Source: an uncultured Sutterella sp. (GTDB taxonomy: Bacteria > Pseudomonadota > Gammaproteobacteria > Burkholderiales > Burkholderiaceae_F). Taken from it: DNA of 55,880 nucleotides. The position numbers were made by a program, and so were the translations under genes. The notes under the pieces were generated by a model. The model was not told the origin of the DNA. It was given only the letters and a program-made list of their open reading frames with translations, and ran no database searches. Position 1 is the stretch's first letter. Each line of letters starts with the position of its first letter. The stretch is from NCBI GenBank assembly GCA_934249275.1, contig CAKQKT010000001.1, positions 1-55,880 of the forward strand. Reading direction: 5' to 3'. Positions 9,020 to 17,399 of the stretch are shown here, piece by piece.

Positions 9020-9478
9020 TCAGACGTTGCTCTTCTTTCGACAGTCTTCGCAAAGCCCATAGAGCACCATGGTATGGTCGCTCAGCTCATAGCCATAGCG
9101 CTTGGCAACGGCCGCCTGCTCCTTCTCGATGGAAGGCGCCACGAATTCCACCACCTTGCCGCAGTGCAGGCAGACAAGATGGTCATGATGACCGCCGTCC
9201 TCGAGCTCATAAGTCGCTCGATCCGTGTCAAAATGGTGTCTGACGATGAGCCCTGCCTGTTCGAACTGGGAAAGCACGCGATAGACGGTCGCAAGACCGA
9301 TGTCCACGCCAGAGCTCACCAGATCCTTGTAAAGGTCTTCGGCGGAAATGTGACGGCGTTCGCCGTTGTTCTCCTCGGCACGCTTTTGAAAGAGCTCAAG
9401 GATACGGAGCCTGGCCGCCGTGGCCTTGAGGCCTGCGTTCTTCAGTTCCGAGGTTTGGTTTCCAGACGTTTCGTTCAC
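9020..9478 (-). CDS. fur: Ferric uptake regulator Fur
   Basis: Iron-responsive transcriptional repressor. The winged-helix N-terminus includes [14 protein letters not shown] and the recognition helix region [14 protein letters not shown]. The metal-binding C-terminal half has [11 protein letters not shown] (His97-His100, Cys103 and Cys106) and a second pair CEDC at about 143-146. I chose the GTG at 9478 because AAGGGA lies nine bases before it; the longer frame begins with a TTG at 9496 whose first codons contain that Shine-Dalgarno. The length is then 152 residues. It is divergent from bamE, the usual betaproteobacterial arrangement. Confidence 0.95.
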   Translation of the reverse strand: MNETSGNQTSELKNAGLKATAARLRILELFQKRAEENNGERRHISAEDLYKDLVSSGVDIGLATVYRVLSQFEQAGLIVRHHFDTDRATYELEDGGHHDHLVCLHCGKVVEFVAPSIEKEQAAVAKRYGYELSDHTMVLYGLCEDCRKKSNV

Positions 9479-9569
9479 GTTAGTCCGTCCCTTCAAAAGT
9501 TCATTTACCCGTTATCATACGAGGTTGGTGTAACTTCTGCACACCGTAAAATCGCTCACTGGATTATTT

Positions 9570-10040
9570 ATGCTTGCCAACAGATTCTTTTTTGCCGCTC
9601 TGGGTATGGCCGCAACGCTGGCCCTGACCGGCTGCAATACGGTTTCCGAAGTCTGGGACAACCCCCGCAGCATCATTCCCAATTTTCTGCAGCCCTATCG
9701 TGCCGACGTTCACCAAGGCAACCTGATCACGAGCGAAATGGTTCTGCAGCTTGAAAAAGGCATGACCCAGCCTCAGGTGCAGTTCCTTCTTGGCATTCCG
9801 CTCCTGCGCGACCAGTTCCATCCCAACCGCTGGGACTATGTCTACTACCTGCTGCGCGGCAATGACGAACGTCAGCTTCGCAAGCTCACCGTATGGTTCA
9901 ACGACGAAGGCCGTGTTGACCATTGGTCATCCGATCCGATGCCAGACGAAGAGCAGGCCGACCAGATGATTCTCGGCACGATGAGCAACTTTGAACCCCG
10001 CGCGCCCCAGGTTGATCCGGGCGTCACCGCTCAGCACTGA
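9570..10040 (+). CDS. bamE: Outer membrane assembly lipoprotein BamE (SmpA)
   Basis: Small lipoprotein of the BAM complex that inserts beta-barrel proteins into the outer membrane. A lipoprotein signal peptide ends in LTGC with the lipidated Cys at residue 22. The SmpA/OmlA domain shows YRADVHQGNLIT, MVLQLEKGMTQPQVQFLLGIP and DYVYYLLRG. Length is 156 residues with a hydrophilic C-terminal tail. It is divergent from fur. Confidence 0.95.
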   Translation: MLANRFFFAALGMAATLALTGCNTVSEVWDNPRSIIPNFLQPYRADVHQGNLITSEMVLQLEKGMTQPQVQFLLGIPLLRDQFHPNRWDYVYYLLRGNDERQLRKLTVWFNDEGRVDHWSSDPMPDEEQADQMILGTMSNFEPRAPQVDPGVTAQH

Positions 10041-10064
10041 TCCGTCTTTGAGAGGAGCTGCATC

Positions 10065-10271
10065 ATGAATCCTCAAATTGAACGTCTGCAGGCACTCGTG
10101 GCGCAGCTCATTGCGCGCCTTGAGCATGAAAGATCCGAAAACCGCCGTCTGGCTTCACAGCTTGCCTCGCGCGAGGCAGAACTCGCCCAGACAAAGCGCC
10201 GTCTTGAAGACATGCGGCGCAAGGGCGAGGCTCTCTTCAGCGCCGTGCACGGCGGCGATCAGCGGCTCTGA
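10065..10271 (+). CDS. Small coiled-coil protein, ZapB-like
   Basis: 68 residues, almost entirely a predicted coiled coil with heptad-spaced leucines (MNPQIERLQALVAQLIARLE onward). It is preceded by a strong Shine-Dalgarno (GAGAGGAG). It lies directly upstream of zapA with an 11-base gap. The position and shape match the small ZapB/DUF904-like proteins that accompany zapA in betaproteobacteria and are thought to help organise the Z-ring. Function is inferred from context; sequence identity to E. coli ZapB cannot be judged here. Confidence 0.7.
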   Translation: MNPQIERLQALVAQLIARLEHERSENRRLASQLASREAELAQTKRRLEDMRRKGEALFSAVHGGDQRL

Positions 10272-10282
10272 AGGAGAACGCC

Positions 10283-10696
10283 ATGCCTGAAGTAACCGTC
10301 AATATTTACAGCCGCACCTACCGTCTGGCTGTCAGCACCGGCGAAGAAGCCCTCATCCTGCGCTGCGCCGACATCGTCGACAAGCAGATGAAAGCCATCC
10401 GTGAAGGCGGCAAGGTGATCAATCAGGATCAGATCGCCGTACTCGCAGCGCTCGAAGTCGCCTACGAAGCCAACAAGAACGTCCAGAAAAATTCTGATGA
10501 TGTTCAGCGGGCCACAGCTGAAAAAGATGCTGAAATTGCCCGCCTAAAGGCACGAATTGCAGAACTCGAAGCCCGTCCCGCGCCCGTTTTGCCCGCCGGC
10601 AATCCGGACGCCGCCACAAAGGAAGCTCTTGAACGGATCTGCCGTCAGTGCGAACAGGCCATCTACGCGAACATGAACCAGGGCAGCGTTCTCTGA
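10283..10696 (+). CDS. zapA: Cell division protein ZapA
   Basis: FtsZ-associated protein that promotes protofilament bundling. The N-terminal globular domain has VTVNIYSRTYRLAV and EEALILRCADIVDKQM, followed by a long C-terminal helix. It has a strong AAGGAG ribosome site seven bases before the ATG. Length is 137 residues, slightly longer than E. coli ZapA, with an alanine/proline-rich stretch (about 95-110). It is followed by 6S RNA, a conserved pairing in proteobacteria. Confidence 0.93.
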   Translation: MPEVTVNIYSRTYRLAVSTGEEALILRCADIVDKQMKAIREGGKVINQDQIAVLAALEVAYEANKNVQKNSDDVQRATAEKDAEIARLKARIAELEARPAPVLPAGNPDAATKEALERICRQCEQAIYANMNQGSVL

Positions 10697-10745
10697 CCTG
10701 TGTTTCCAATTTGCAACGACCTCCCACACGGCGGCTTAAATCCGC

Positions 10746-10751
10746 TACAAT
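10746..10751 (+). promoter_or_regulatory. -10 box of the 6S RNA promoter
   Basis: TACAAT ends seven bases before the inferred 6S RNA 5' end. No convincing -35 hexamer is visible at standard spacing. Confidence 0.5.
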
Positions 10752-10758
10752 AAATTCA

Positions 10759-10936
10759 ACCCTGCAGCGGTGAGCACCGGGCTCCAATGTTCCTAGAACC
10801 AATGCTAAACCCATTAGGTTGGCAGACTCGAGAGCCGATAGTGTGCAGGACACGCGTTGTCCTGCCCGTTCCGCTCCGGAGCCGACCGCCCTGAACTTCC
10901 GGTTCAGGTAACGTAGTCCAGCCCCGCCGCAGGTCC
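10759..10936 (+). ncRNA. ssrS: 6S RNA
   Basis: 6S RNA mimics an open promoter and sequesters sigma-70 RNA polymerase in stationary phase. The roughly 178-base segment between zapA and the EVE gene has a closing stem between CCTGCAGCGG (10761) and CCGCCGCAGG (about 10924-10933). Internal paired arms lie around an expected large central bubble. A -10 box precedes it and an intrinsic terminator follows. Location immediately after zapA is the conserved site of ssrS. The exact ends are estimated. Confidence 0.88.
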
Positions 10937-10943
10937 CAATTTC

Positions 10944-10982
10944 AACGGGCAGTCCTTCTTGGAGGGACTGCCCGTTTCGTTT
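10944..10982 (+). terminator. Intrinsic terminator after 6S RNA
   Basis: A perfect 10-bp stem CGGGCAGTCC / GGACTGCCCG (10946-10955 with 10965-10974) is followed by TTTCGTTT. Confidence 0.85.
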
Positions 10983-11006
10983 GGCTTTTTGTTTGGATAT
11001 TTCCTC

Positions 11007-11507
11007 ATGAACGACACGACCGTCATCGAAAGCCTTCTGAGCACGGCCCGACGCTTCTGGCTCATGAAGACCGAACCCGGAGAATGCTCCATCGACGATG
11101 CGCTTGCCGCTCCGGGCCGGCGCGTTTCCTGGTTCGGCATCCGAAACTATCAGGCTCGAAACTTCATGCGAGACGACATGACGATCGGGGATGCGGTTCT
11201 CTTCTACCACTCAAGCTGTCCCCAGCCCGGCATTGTCGGCATTGCCCGCATTGCGTCCGAGACCTATCCCGACGACCTGCAGTTTGATCCGAAAAGCGAA
11301 TACTACGACCCCAAGAGCACTCGGGAAAAGCCGCGCTGGCTCACGCTTGACGTTGAAGCGCTCTTCAAGTGTCCGGTCATCGGACTCGGCCGGCTTCGCG
11401 AAGCACCCGAACTTGCCGGCATGCGAGTGCTCCAGAAAGGAAACCGTCTTTCAATCACGCCTGTTGAAAAGTCGGATTTCGAATTCATCGTGAAGCACTT
11501 TCTGTAA
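11007..11507 (+). CDS. EVE domain-containing protein
   Basis: EVE domains are PUA-like folds that bind modified nucleobases in RNA or DNA; the bacterial standalone forms resemble thymocyte nuclear protein 1. RFWLMKTEPGECSIDD is the N-terminal family signature. It is followed by WFGIRNYQARNFMRD, AVLFYHSSC and GIVGIARI. I chose the ATG giving MNDTTVIESLLSTARRFW, which clears the 6S terminator; an ATG at MKTEPGE is possible. Length is 166 residues. Partner and substrate are unknown. It converges on lgt with one base between the stop codons. Confidence 0.9.
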   Translation: MNDTTVIESLLSTARRFWLMKTEPGECSIDDALAAPGRRVSWFGIRNYQARNFMRDDMTIGDAVLFYHSSCPQPGIVGIARIASETYPDDLQFDPKSEYYDPKSTREKPRWLTLDVEALFKCPVIGLGRLREAPELAGMRVLQKGNRLSITPVEKSDFEFIVKHFL

Positions 11508-11508
11508 C

Positions 11509-12300
11509 TCAGCTTCGATCTCTTCGCATCGCCATCATCATCAGGACTGCGCCTGCGACGATGAGCGGAAGCGTAAGCCACTGTCCTCTGGAAAGGCCCA
11601 GCGCCTGCAGCCCGAGAAAAGCATCAGGCTCTCGGAACCATTCGACAACAAAGCGCGCGACGCCGTAGCCCGCGCAAAAAAGCCCGGACACAAAGCCAGC
11701 AGCCCTCGGCCTTGCGGATGCAAGCCATAGCACAATGAAGAGCAGCAGTCCCTCGCCGAAGGCTTCGTAGAGCTGCGAAGGGTGACGTGCGATGCCGTCG
11801 CCCGCCTGAGGAAAGATCATCGCCCATGGCAGCGATTCGTCAGCCGGACGCCCCCAAAGTTCGCCATTGATGAAATTTCCGATGCGGCCGAACATGAGGC
11901 CGAGCGGCACCAGCGGGGCCACAAAATCCGAAATCGTCCAGAACGAAATTCTGCGCTGACGGGCATAGAGGATCATCACCAAAATGACTCCGAGGAGACC
12001 GCCGTGCGCACTCATTCCTCCCTCCCACACATGAAGGATCTGCATGGGATGCGAAAGGTAGAACTCAGGCTGATAGAAGAGGCAGTAGCCAAGACGCCCC
12101 CCGAGAATTACGCCGAAAATGCCGTAAAAAAGCAGGTTCTCCAGATCCTCTCCCGAAATGCCGCGCCATTTCTCCCGGCTTCGATGCTTGCCCAGAAGCC
12201 AAAAACAAAGAAAGCCAACCATGTACATGAGGCCGTACCAGCGCACGGCAAGCGGTCCGAGGCTGACGGCCACGGGATCGAACTGAGGATGAATTAGCAT
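11509..12300 (-). CDS. lgt: Prolipoprotein diacylglyceryl transferase Lgt
   Basis: Inner-membrane enzyme that transfers diacylglycerol from phosphatidylglycerol to the lipobox cysteine, the first step of lipoprotein maturation. The 263-residue protein begins [16 protein letters not shown] and has about seven hydrophobic segments. The essential HGGL motif is at 99-102 and the signature [13 protein letters not shown] at 138-150. An in-frame extension to 12612 is not supported. It serves lipoproteins such as BamE in this window. Confidence 0.96.
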   Translation of the reverse strand: MLIHPQFDPVAVSLGPLAVRWYGLMYMVGFLCFWLLGKHRSREKWRGISGEDLENLLFYGIFGVILGGRLGYCLFYQPEFYLSHPMQILHVWEGGMSAHGGLLGVILVMILYARQRRISFWTISDFVAPLVPLGLMFGRIGNFINGELWGRPADESLPWAMIFPQAGDGIARHPSQLYEAFGEGLLLFIVLWLASARPRAAGFVSGLFCAGYGVARFVVEWFREPDAFLGLQALGLSRGQWLTLPLIVAGAVLMMMAMRRDRS

Positions 12301-12400
12301 GGGCGTTTGTAGACCGAAACAATCTGAAAAAGTATCTGCACAGAGATAAGCAGGTATTATGAAGCCTTCATAACCTTTTGGCTTTGACCATTCCTGCAAA

Positions 12401-13198
12401 ATGACCACTACACAGCTTTCGGGCGTCGATGCCGCCCGCCACCTCGAGCTGCTTCGCGCCGCTCGGCCGCTCGTCCATTGCCTCACGAATGAAGTCGTGC
12501 AGGAAATCACCGCCAACGTTCTGCTCGCGGCCGGCGCATCGCCCGCCATGGTGGTCGCGGAAGAAGAAGCCGGCTTCTTCGCCGGCATCTCCGGCGGCAT
12601 CCTGATCAACATCGGAACGCCTTATTCCTCCCGACTTCGCGCCATGCACGCAGCAGTCGACGCAGCCAATGCCGCAGGCCGTCCCTGGGTGCTAGATCCT
12701 GTCGCAGCCGGCGGCATTCCCTGGCGAGACGGCGTCATCCGCGAGTTCGTAGCTAAGGTTCCGACGGTAATTCGCGGCAACGCCAGCGAAATTCTCGCCC
12801 TTGCAGGAGAAAAGTACAGCGGCAAGGGCGTCGACAGCACCGATTCGTCCGATGCCGCCGTAGAAGCCGCGGTTCGCCTTGCCGAACAAACCGGCTCCAT
12901 CGTTGCAGTTACGGGACAAACCGATTATGTGACGGACGGCGTCCGCACGCTCAGCGTATCGGGCGGAGATCCCATGGCCACGCTCGTCGTCGGCACGGGC
13001 TGCTCTCTCTCCTCGCTCGTTGCCGCCTTCTGCGCCGTCTCCGACGATCGTCTGACAGCCGCCGCCACGGCCTGTGCACTTGCCAAAAAGGCTGCTGAAG
13101 CAGCCCGCAGCAAGGCTCAGGGGCCCGGCAGCTTCCACAATGCCTATCTCGACGCGCTCTATCTGATTCAGCCCGCCGACTTCACCCGCACAGCATGA
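12401..13198 (+). CDS. thiM: Hydroxyethylthiazole kinase ThiM
   Basis: Phosphorylates the thiamine thiazole moiety for salvage. Family segments include [45 protein letters not shown] and the nucleotide-binding [13 protein letters not shown]. Length is 265 residues. No clear Shine-Dalgarno precedes the ATG. thiE overlaps the end by four bases (ATGA), so the two are translationally coupled. I see no TPP riboswitch in the 100-base region shared with divergent lgt. Confidence 0.95.
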   Translation: MTTTQLSGVDAARHLELLRAARPLVHCLTNEVVQEITANVLLAAGASPAMVVAEEEAGFFAGISGGILINIGTPYSSRLRAMHAAVDAANAAGRPWVLDPVAAGGIPWRDGVIREFVAKVPTVIRGNASEILALAGEKYSGKGVDSTDSSDAAVEAAVRLAEQTGSIVAVTGQTDYVTDGVRTLSVSGGDPMATLVVGTGCSLSSLVAAFCAVSDDRLTAAATACALAKKAAEAARSKAQGPGSFHNAYLDALYLIQPADFTRTA

Positions 13199-13851
13199 GG
13201 CACTCAATGATCGATCAGGCAAAACTTCGTCATCTCCTTCGCTTGTATCTGGTGCTCGATCCCGACTTGTGCGGAGGCCCGGAAGGCATGGTTCGCACGG
13301 CAGAAGCAGCGGCCTGCGCCGGCGTCACCGCCGTTCAGCTCCGCGCACCTCATTGGAAGAAGCGCATGTATGCCGAATGCGGCCGCGAGCTTCTCAAGGC
13401 GCTCGCCCCGCATGACGTTCCCCTGATCGTCAACGACCACGCCGACGTGGCCGTCGCCATCGGCGCGCACGGCCTGCACGTCGGCCAGTCGGACCTGTCG
13501 CCCGAAGACTGCCGCCGCTTGATGCCGCCCGACATGATTCTCGGCCTGTCCATTTCCAGCATGGACGAATGCCGTCGAATTGATCCGAACCTCGTCGACT
13601 ACATCGGCATTGGCCCCTACAAGGACACTGCCACCAAAAAGGATGCCGCGGCGGCAACCGGTCTTGCCGGCCTAGCCGACATTGCACGAGCCTCCGTCTG
13701 CCCGTCCGTCGCCATCGGCGGCATCAAAGCCGCCGACGTTCCCACCGTCATGCAGACAGGCGTTGACGGCATCGCCGTCGTCTCCGCCATCTGCGGACAA
13801 CCGGACGTGCACCGTGCAGTCAACGCACTGCTCAACGTCATGCCGTCTTGA
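13195..13851 (+). CDS. thiE: Thiamine-phosphate synthase ThiE
   Basis: Joins hydroxymethylpyrimidine diphosphate and thiazole phosphate to form thiamine phosphate. TIM-barrel segments VQLRAPHWKK, VPLIVNDHADVAVAIGAHGLHVGQSDL, YIGIGPYKDTATK and VAIGGI are diagnostic of the substrate and pyrophosphate sites. Length is 218 residues from the ATG overlapping the thiM stop; an alternative ATG lies four codons in. Neither thiC nor thiD is in the window, so the pair suggests salvage or partners elsewhere. Confidence 0.95.
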   Translation: MRHSMIDQAKLRHLLRLYLVLDPDLCGGPEGMVRTAEAAACAGVTAVQLRAPHWKKRMYAECGRELLKALAPHDVPLIVNDHADVAVAIGAHGLHVGQSDLSPEDCRRLMPPDMILGLSISSMDECRRIDPNLVDYIGIGPYKDTATKKDAAAATGLAGLADIARASVCPSVAIGGIKAADVPTVMQTGVDGIAVVSAICGQPDVHRAVNALLNVMPS

Positions 13852-13954
13852 TCGCCTTAAGCTGCAAGACGTGGCATGATGACTGAAGGAGCGGGCTTCT
13901 TTCGCCCCCTCGATCAAGCCCGCTTCCCCCTTCGTTCACGCCTGTCGTCCGTCC

Positions 13955-15430
13955 ATGCCAGACTCCTCACCCAAATCCGTTGTTCTCCCGGAAAGCGATG
14001 CCCGCGACGTTCTCTTTGCCGAAATGCTAGAGAAGACGGCAGGAGCCGACCGACGCTGGAGCTGCCGGGATCGCGATGCCGCCACACGCGATGCCAGAAA
14101 GCTTGCAGGCGAACACGTCACCCCGGCAAGCTTTCTCCCGTTGAGAGCCCGGCTCGTAGCCGCACGCCTGCACGCAAACGCTGCAGACGCCTTCGGCACT
14201 GCTTCCTTTGGTCGCGCCGCCCTGCTTTTGACAATCATTCTGAGCACCGTCGCCTTGATCAGCGGCATGCTCACCGACCGACTTGCCACCGACGGTTCGC
14301 GCATCAATCTTTTGTCTCCTCCGCTCCTGCTGCTCGTCGTCTGGAACCTTGCCGTCTACCTGTTCATTCTCATCAAGGCCATCGTTCCGAAACATGCGGC
14401 CTTTCGGCTTCTTCCCGTCAGAGACCTGCTCGTCAAGATTCTCCTGAAAGCCGCCGGCCTTTCCGCAGCCTCTCTTGAAGCCCGCACGACTCTGCTTCTG
14501 CCTCAATGCCGCTGCATCGTCGCCCGAGCACTGCACCTCGCGGCCATCATGTTTGCTCTAGGCCTTCTCGCCGGCATGGCCGTGCGCGGCATCGGCACTG
14601 CTTATCTAATCGGGTGGGAAAGCACCTGGTTCGCTGGCAACCCCGAAGCCGTTCACGTCATTCTGGCCGCCGCATACGGTCACCTGCCCTTCTGTCCGCC
14701 GATTCCGGACGTCAACAGCGTCGCCGAACTGGCATTCGACGCCCGCAGCGCCACCCCGGCAGATGCCGCGCCGTGGCTGCTTCGCCTGATGTCCCTTTTG
14801 ACGGTGACGATCATTCTTCCCCGGCTGCTTCTGGTTGTGCAAAGCACTCTCCGGCTTGCCGCATGCCGGCGTCGAGTAAGCCTTTGCCTGGAAACGCCCT
14901 ACTACCGCGCCATTCTCTCGACAGCCAGCGCCCCCTCGTCCAGAACCAGCATCATCGTCGACAGCACCGGATCTGTGAACGAGCTTCCCGAGCGCTGGCA
15001 GAATTTCAAAACCAGGCTCAAGGCTTTACAGTCCGATTCAGGTATCGTTGAGCTTTTGACGGAAAGTGCATGGGACGACACGATGAACGAGTGCCTTGCC
15101 GGCCTCAAGTCCGCCGTCGTGCACCATCTGCTCCTCGCCTTCGACCCGGCCGCCACCCCGGAAGTCGAAGTTCACGGCGCCATGATGGAGACCGCCTCTG
15201 CCTGGTGTGCGACCCGGCACAGCCCCGCACCGATCGTCATCCTCGATCTGGCTCAAATCAACGAGCGCTTCGGTATAGATAGCCCCACAGCAGGCAGCCG
15301 AACGGCGCTCTGGCAAACCTTTGCGGCCGAACGAGGTCTCAAGACGATCGCCGCCGACATTAGGTCTGACAATGATGTTGCCCGGATTTGCGCAGAGCTC
15401 ACCAAATCGAACGGAAACGCAGTCGAGTGA
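13955..15430 (+). CDS. DUF2868-type multi-pass membrane protein
   Basis: 491 residues, matching the betaproteobacterial DUF2868 family in layout. A soluble N-terminal region of about 85 residues is followed by two hydrophobic segments (about 88-110 and 118-145), a third strongly hydrophobic region (about 188-212) and a fourth (about 270-296). A soluble C-terminal part of about 190 residues then ends the protein; it contains a nucleotide-binding-like strand TSIIVDSTGSVNELPERW and PIVILDLAQINERFG. The family has no established function. It sits 45 bases upstream of a DUF3482 GTPase, a recurring pairing, so the two probably act together at the inner membrane. Confidence 0.8.
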   Translation: MPDSSPKSVVLPESDARDVLFAEMLEKTAGADRRWSCRDRDAATRDARKLAGEHVTPASFLPLRARLVAARLHANAADAFGTASFGRAALLLTIILSTVALISGMLTDRLATDGSRINLLSPPLLLLVVWNLAVYLFILIKAIVPKHAAFRLLPVRDLLVKILLKAAGLSAASLEARTTLLLPQCRCIVARALHLAAIMFALGLLAGMAVRGIGTAYLIGWESTWFAGNPEAVHVILAAAYGHLPFCPPIPDVNSVAELAFDARSATPADAAPWLLRLMSLLTVTIILPRLLLVVQSTLRLAACRRRVSLCLETPYYRAILSTASAPSSRTSIIVDSTGSVNELPERWQNFKTRLKALQSDSGIVELLTESAWDDTMNECLAGLKSAVVHHLLLAFDPAATPEVEVHGAMMETASAWCATRHSPAPIVILDLAQINERFGIDSPTAGSRTALWQTFAAERGLKTIAADIRSDNDVARICAELTKSNGNAVE

Positions 15431-15475
15431 GATAATTCAAGAGCATTCTGAATACGCCTCTTAATAGAAACGCCC

Positions 15476-16936
15476 ATGTCCGAACACGATCAGTTCCGCA
15501 TTCATCTCAGTCTCGTAAGCCACACCAACATCGGCAAAACAACGCTCGCCCGAACACTGCTCATGCGTGACGTAGGCGAGGTCGCGGACCGCGCCCACGT
15601 CACCGAAACAACGGACGACTACGTTCTCGCGCGCGACTCCGCGGGCTGCGAACTGGTCCTCTGGGACACGCCGGGCTTCGGAAATTCAGTTGCGCTCGCC
15701 AAACGCCTTGCCGCGCGCAGCAATCCTATCGGATGGTTCCTTTCCGAAATCTGGGATCGCATGACGAACAAGGCTTTCTGGCTCAACCAGAAGGCCATCA
15801 AGCATGTGCGCGACATTTCAAGCGTCGTGCTCTACCTCGTCAACGCCACCGATCTTCCAAAGACAGCCCCGTACATCTCTGCGGAAATGCAGATTCTTTC
15901 CTGGATCGACAAGCCCGTCATCGTGCTACTCAATCAGATGGGCAAGCCCAGGACGCATGCCGAGGAACAGGCTGATGTTGCCGCCTGGCGGGAAGCCATG
16001 TCTCCCTATCCATTCGTCAAGGACATTCTCCCGATGGATGCCTTCGCACGATGCTGGGTTCAGGAGACGGCTCTTTTCGATGCCATCGGCCGAGCGCTTC
16101 CGGCGTCGATGCATTCGACCTTCGATACGCTTCGCGACATTTGGACCCGCAGCCGGCGAGCACTCTACCTTTCCTCCGTTGACGCCATGGCGCGCCACAT
16201 GTGGCGTCTGCTTCAGGCGCACGAACTCGTCCCGGCTCCCACGCTCAAGGATCGCCTGCGCTCCTTCGGTTCTCAGATCGGGCTGATCAAGACCCGAAAC
16301 GAAGCTCTGGAAGATGCCCAGACCGCGTTGTCGGCCATGGCGGCCGACAGCCTCTGCTCGCTGACCGACAAGCTCATCAGCATTAACGGACTTACCGGAA
16401 GCGGAATTTCCCGCGAAATTCTCCGCCGCATGAAGACTGACTGGCAGATGGCATCGCACAGCATCGCCCCCGGCTCCGCCGCCGCTGTCGGCGCAGGCGT
16501 CGGCGTAGCCGGCGGAGCTGCCGCAGGCGCAGCCGCCGACATGGCGAGCGCCGGCATTTCCCTCGGGCTCGGCACGCTGCTCGGCGGCATCATCGGCGCC
16601 ATCGGCGGCGTCGGCGCAGCCACAATCTACAACTCCCGCCATCGCAAGGAAGGCGTCGACATTTCCTGGAGCGAACATGCCGCACAGGACTTCATGCTTG
16701 AAACCCTTCTTCTCTATCTGGCCGTCGCTCATTTCGGCCGCGGCCGCGGAGACTGGCAAGAGGGCGAAAGCCCGGAATTCTGGAAGAAGGCCGTACAGGA
16801 CGCCATAACCGACCAGAAGGTATCCTTCCAACACATACGCAAGCTCACGCCCGAAGAAGGCGTTGAACAGCTCACCCGCATGACCGACTCCCTGCTGAGA
16901 GCCGTCTTCATGCAGCTTTACGAACGTGGAATCTGA
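15476..16936 (+). CDS. DUF3482-type GTPase with glycine-zipper segment
   Basis: 486 residues. The N-terminal third is a TRAFAC-like GTPase domain: P-loop SHTNIGKTTLARTLL (about 16-30), a threonine-rich switch region (HVTETTDDY), G3 WDTPGFG (about 62-68) and a G4-like LNQMGK in place of NKxD. Residues of about 335-385 form a glycine/alanine-rich stretch (GVGVAGGAAAGAAADM, then GTLLGGIIGAIGGVGAA) resembling glycine-zipper membrane segments. A helical C-terminal part follows. It is co-oriented with the DUF2868 membrane protein upstream. Role unknown; a membrane-linked GTPase is inferred. Confidence 0.82.
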   Translation: MSEHDQFRIHLSLVSHTNIGKTTLARTLLMRDVGEVADRAHVTETTDDYVLARDSAGCELVLWDTPGFGNSVALAKRLAARSNPIGWFLSEIWDRMTNKAFWLNQKAIKHVRDISSVVLYLVNATDLPKTAPYISAEMQILSWIDKPVIVLLNQMGKPRTHAEEQADVAAWREAMSPYPFVKDILPMDAFARCWVQETALFDAIGRALPASMHSTFDTLRDIWTRSRRALYLSSVDAMARHMWRLLQAHELVPAPTLKDRLRSFGSQIGLIKTRNEALEDAQTALSAMAADSLCSLTDKLISINGLTGSGISREILRRMKTDWQMASHSIAPGSAAAVGAGVGVAGGAAAGAAADMASAGISLGLGTLLGGIIGAIGGVGAATIYNSRHRKEGVDISWSEHAAQDFMLETLLLYLAVAHFGRGRGDWQEGESPEFWKKAVQDAITDQKVSFQHIRKLTPEEGVEQLTRMTDSLLRAVFMQLYERGI

Positions 16937-16941
16937 CCCAT

Positions 16942-17313
16942 ATGCTTTTCAAAGGTTTCGCCACCATCGGCCTGCTTCTAGTGTCGAACGTCTTCATGAC
17001 GCTCGCATGGTATGCACACCTCAAGCTTCAGAGCGCCAAGCTCATCACAAACTGGCCGCTCTACACCGTCGTGCTTTTCTCCTGGGCGATCGCCCTTTTT
17101 GAATACAGCTTCATGGTGCCCGCCAACCGCATCGGCTTTGAAGGCAACGGCGGCCCCTTCTCGCTCATTCAGCTCAAGATCATTCAGGAAGTCATCACGC
17201 TGACGGTTTTCGTCCTCTTTTCCATCATTGCCTTCCAGCTGCATCTGGCATGGAATCACTTCGCCGCCTTTGCCTGCCTGGTAGCCGCTGTCTACTTTGT
17301 CTTCATGAAGTAA
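16942..17313 (+). CDS. DMT-like small membrane protein, DUF486
   Basis: 123 residues with four predicted membrane helices. The segments SNVFMTLAWYAHLK, WAIALFEYSFMVPANRIGF and SLIQLKIIQEVITLTVF are characteristic of DUF486, a family related to small drug/metabolite transporter folds. Substrate and function are unknown. It begins five bases after the GTPase stop, so it is probably in the same operon, and ends at a strong terminator. Confidence 0.88.
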   Translation: MLFKGFATIGLLLVSNVFMTLAWYAHLKLQSAKLITNWPLYTVVLFSWAIALFEYSFMVPANRIGFEGNGGPFSLIQLKIIQEVITLTVFVLFSIIAFQLHLAWNHFAAFACLVAAVYFVFMK

Positions 17314-17340
17314 GTCGACGCTCTTCACACCCCGAACAAA

Positions 17341-17378
17341 ACAATGCCGCCTGAGTACTCAGGCGGCATTGTCATTTT
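17341..17378. terminator. Bidirectional terminator between DUF486 and secF
   Basis: A perfect 32-base palindrome (two 16-base arms centred between 17356 and 17357) contains GCCGCCTGAG. It is followed by CATTTTTT on the plus strand and by a T-rich tract on the minus strand. Confidence 0.9.
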
Positions 17379-17399
17379 TTCGAGCGGGAATTCAGAACC

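Noticed and set aside
10959..11006. N-terminal extension of the EVE protein
   Set aside because: The extension overlaps the 6S RNA terminator hairpin; the ATG at 11007 matches the family start better.
12301..12400. Possible TPP riboswitch before thiM
   Set aside because: The conserved CTGAGA and later helix-core segments of the aptamer are absent.
13890..13924. Terminator between thiE and the DUF2868 gene
   Set aside because: A 9-bp stem AGCGGGCTT/AAGCCCGCT is present, but there is no T-tract after it.
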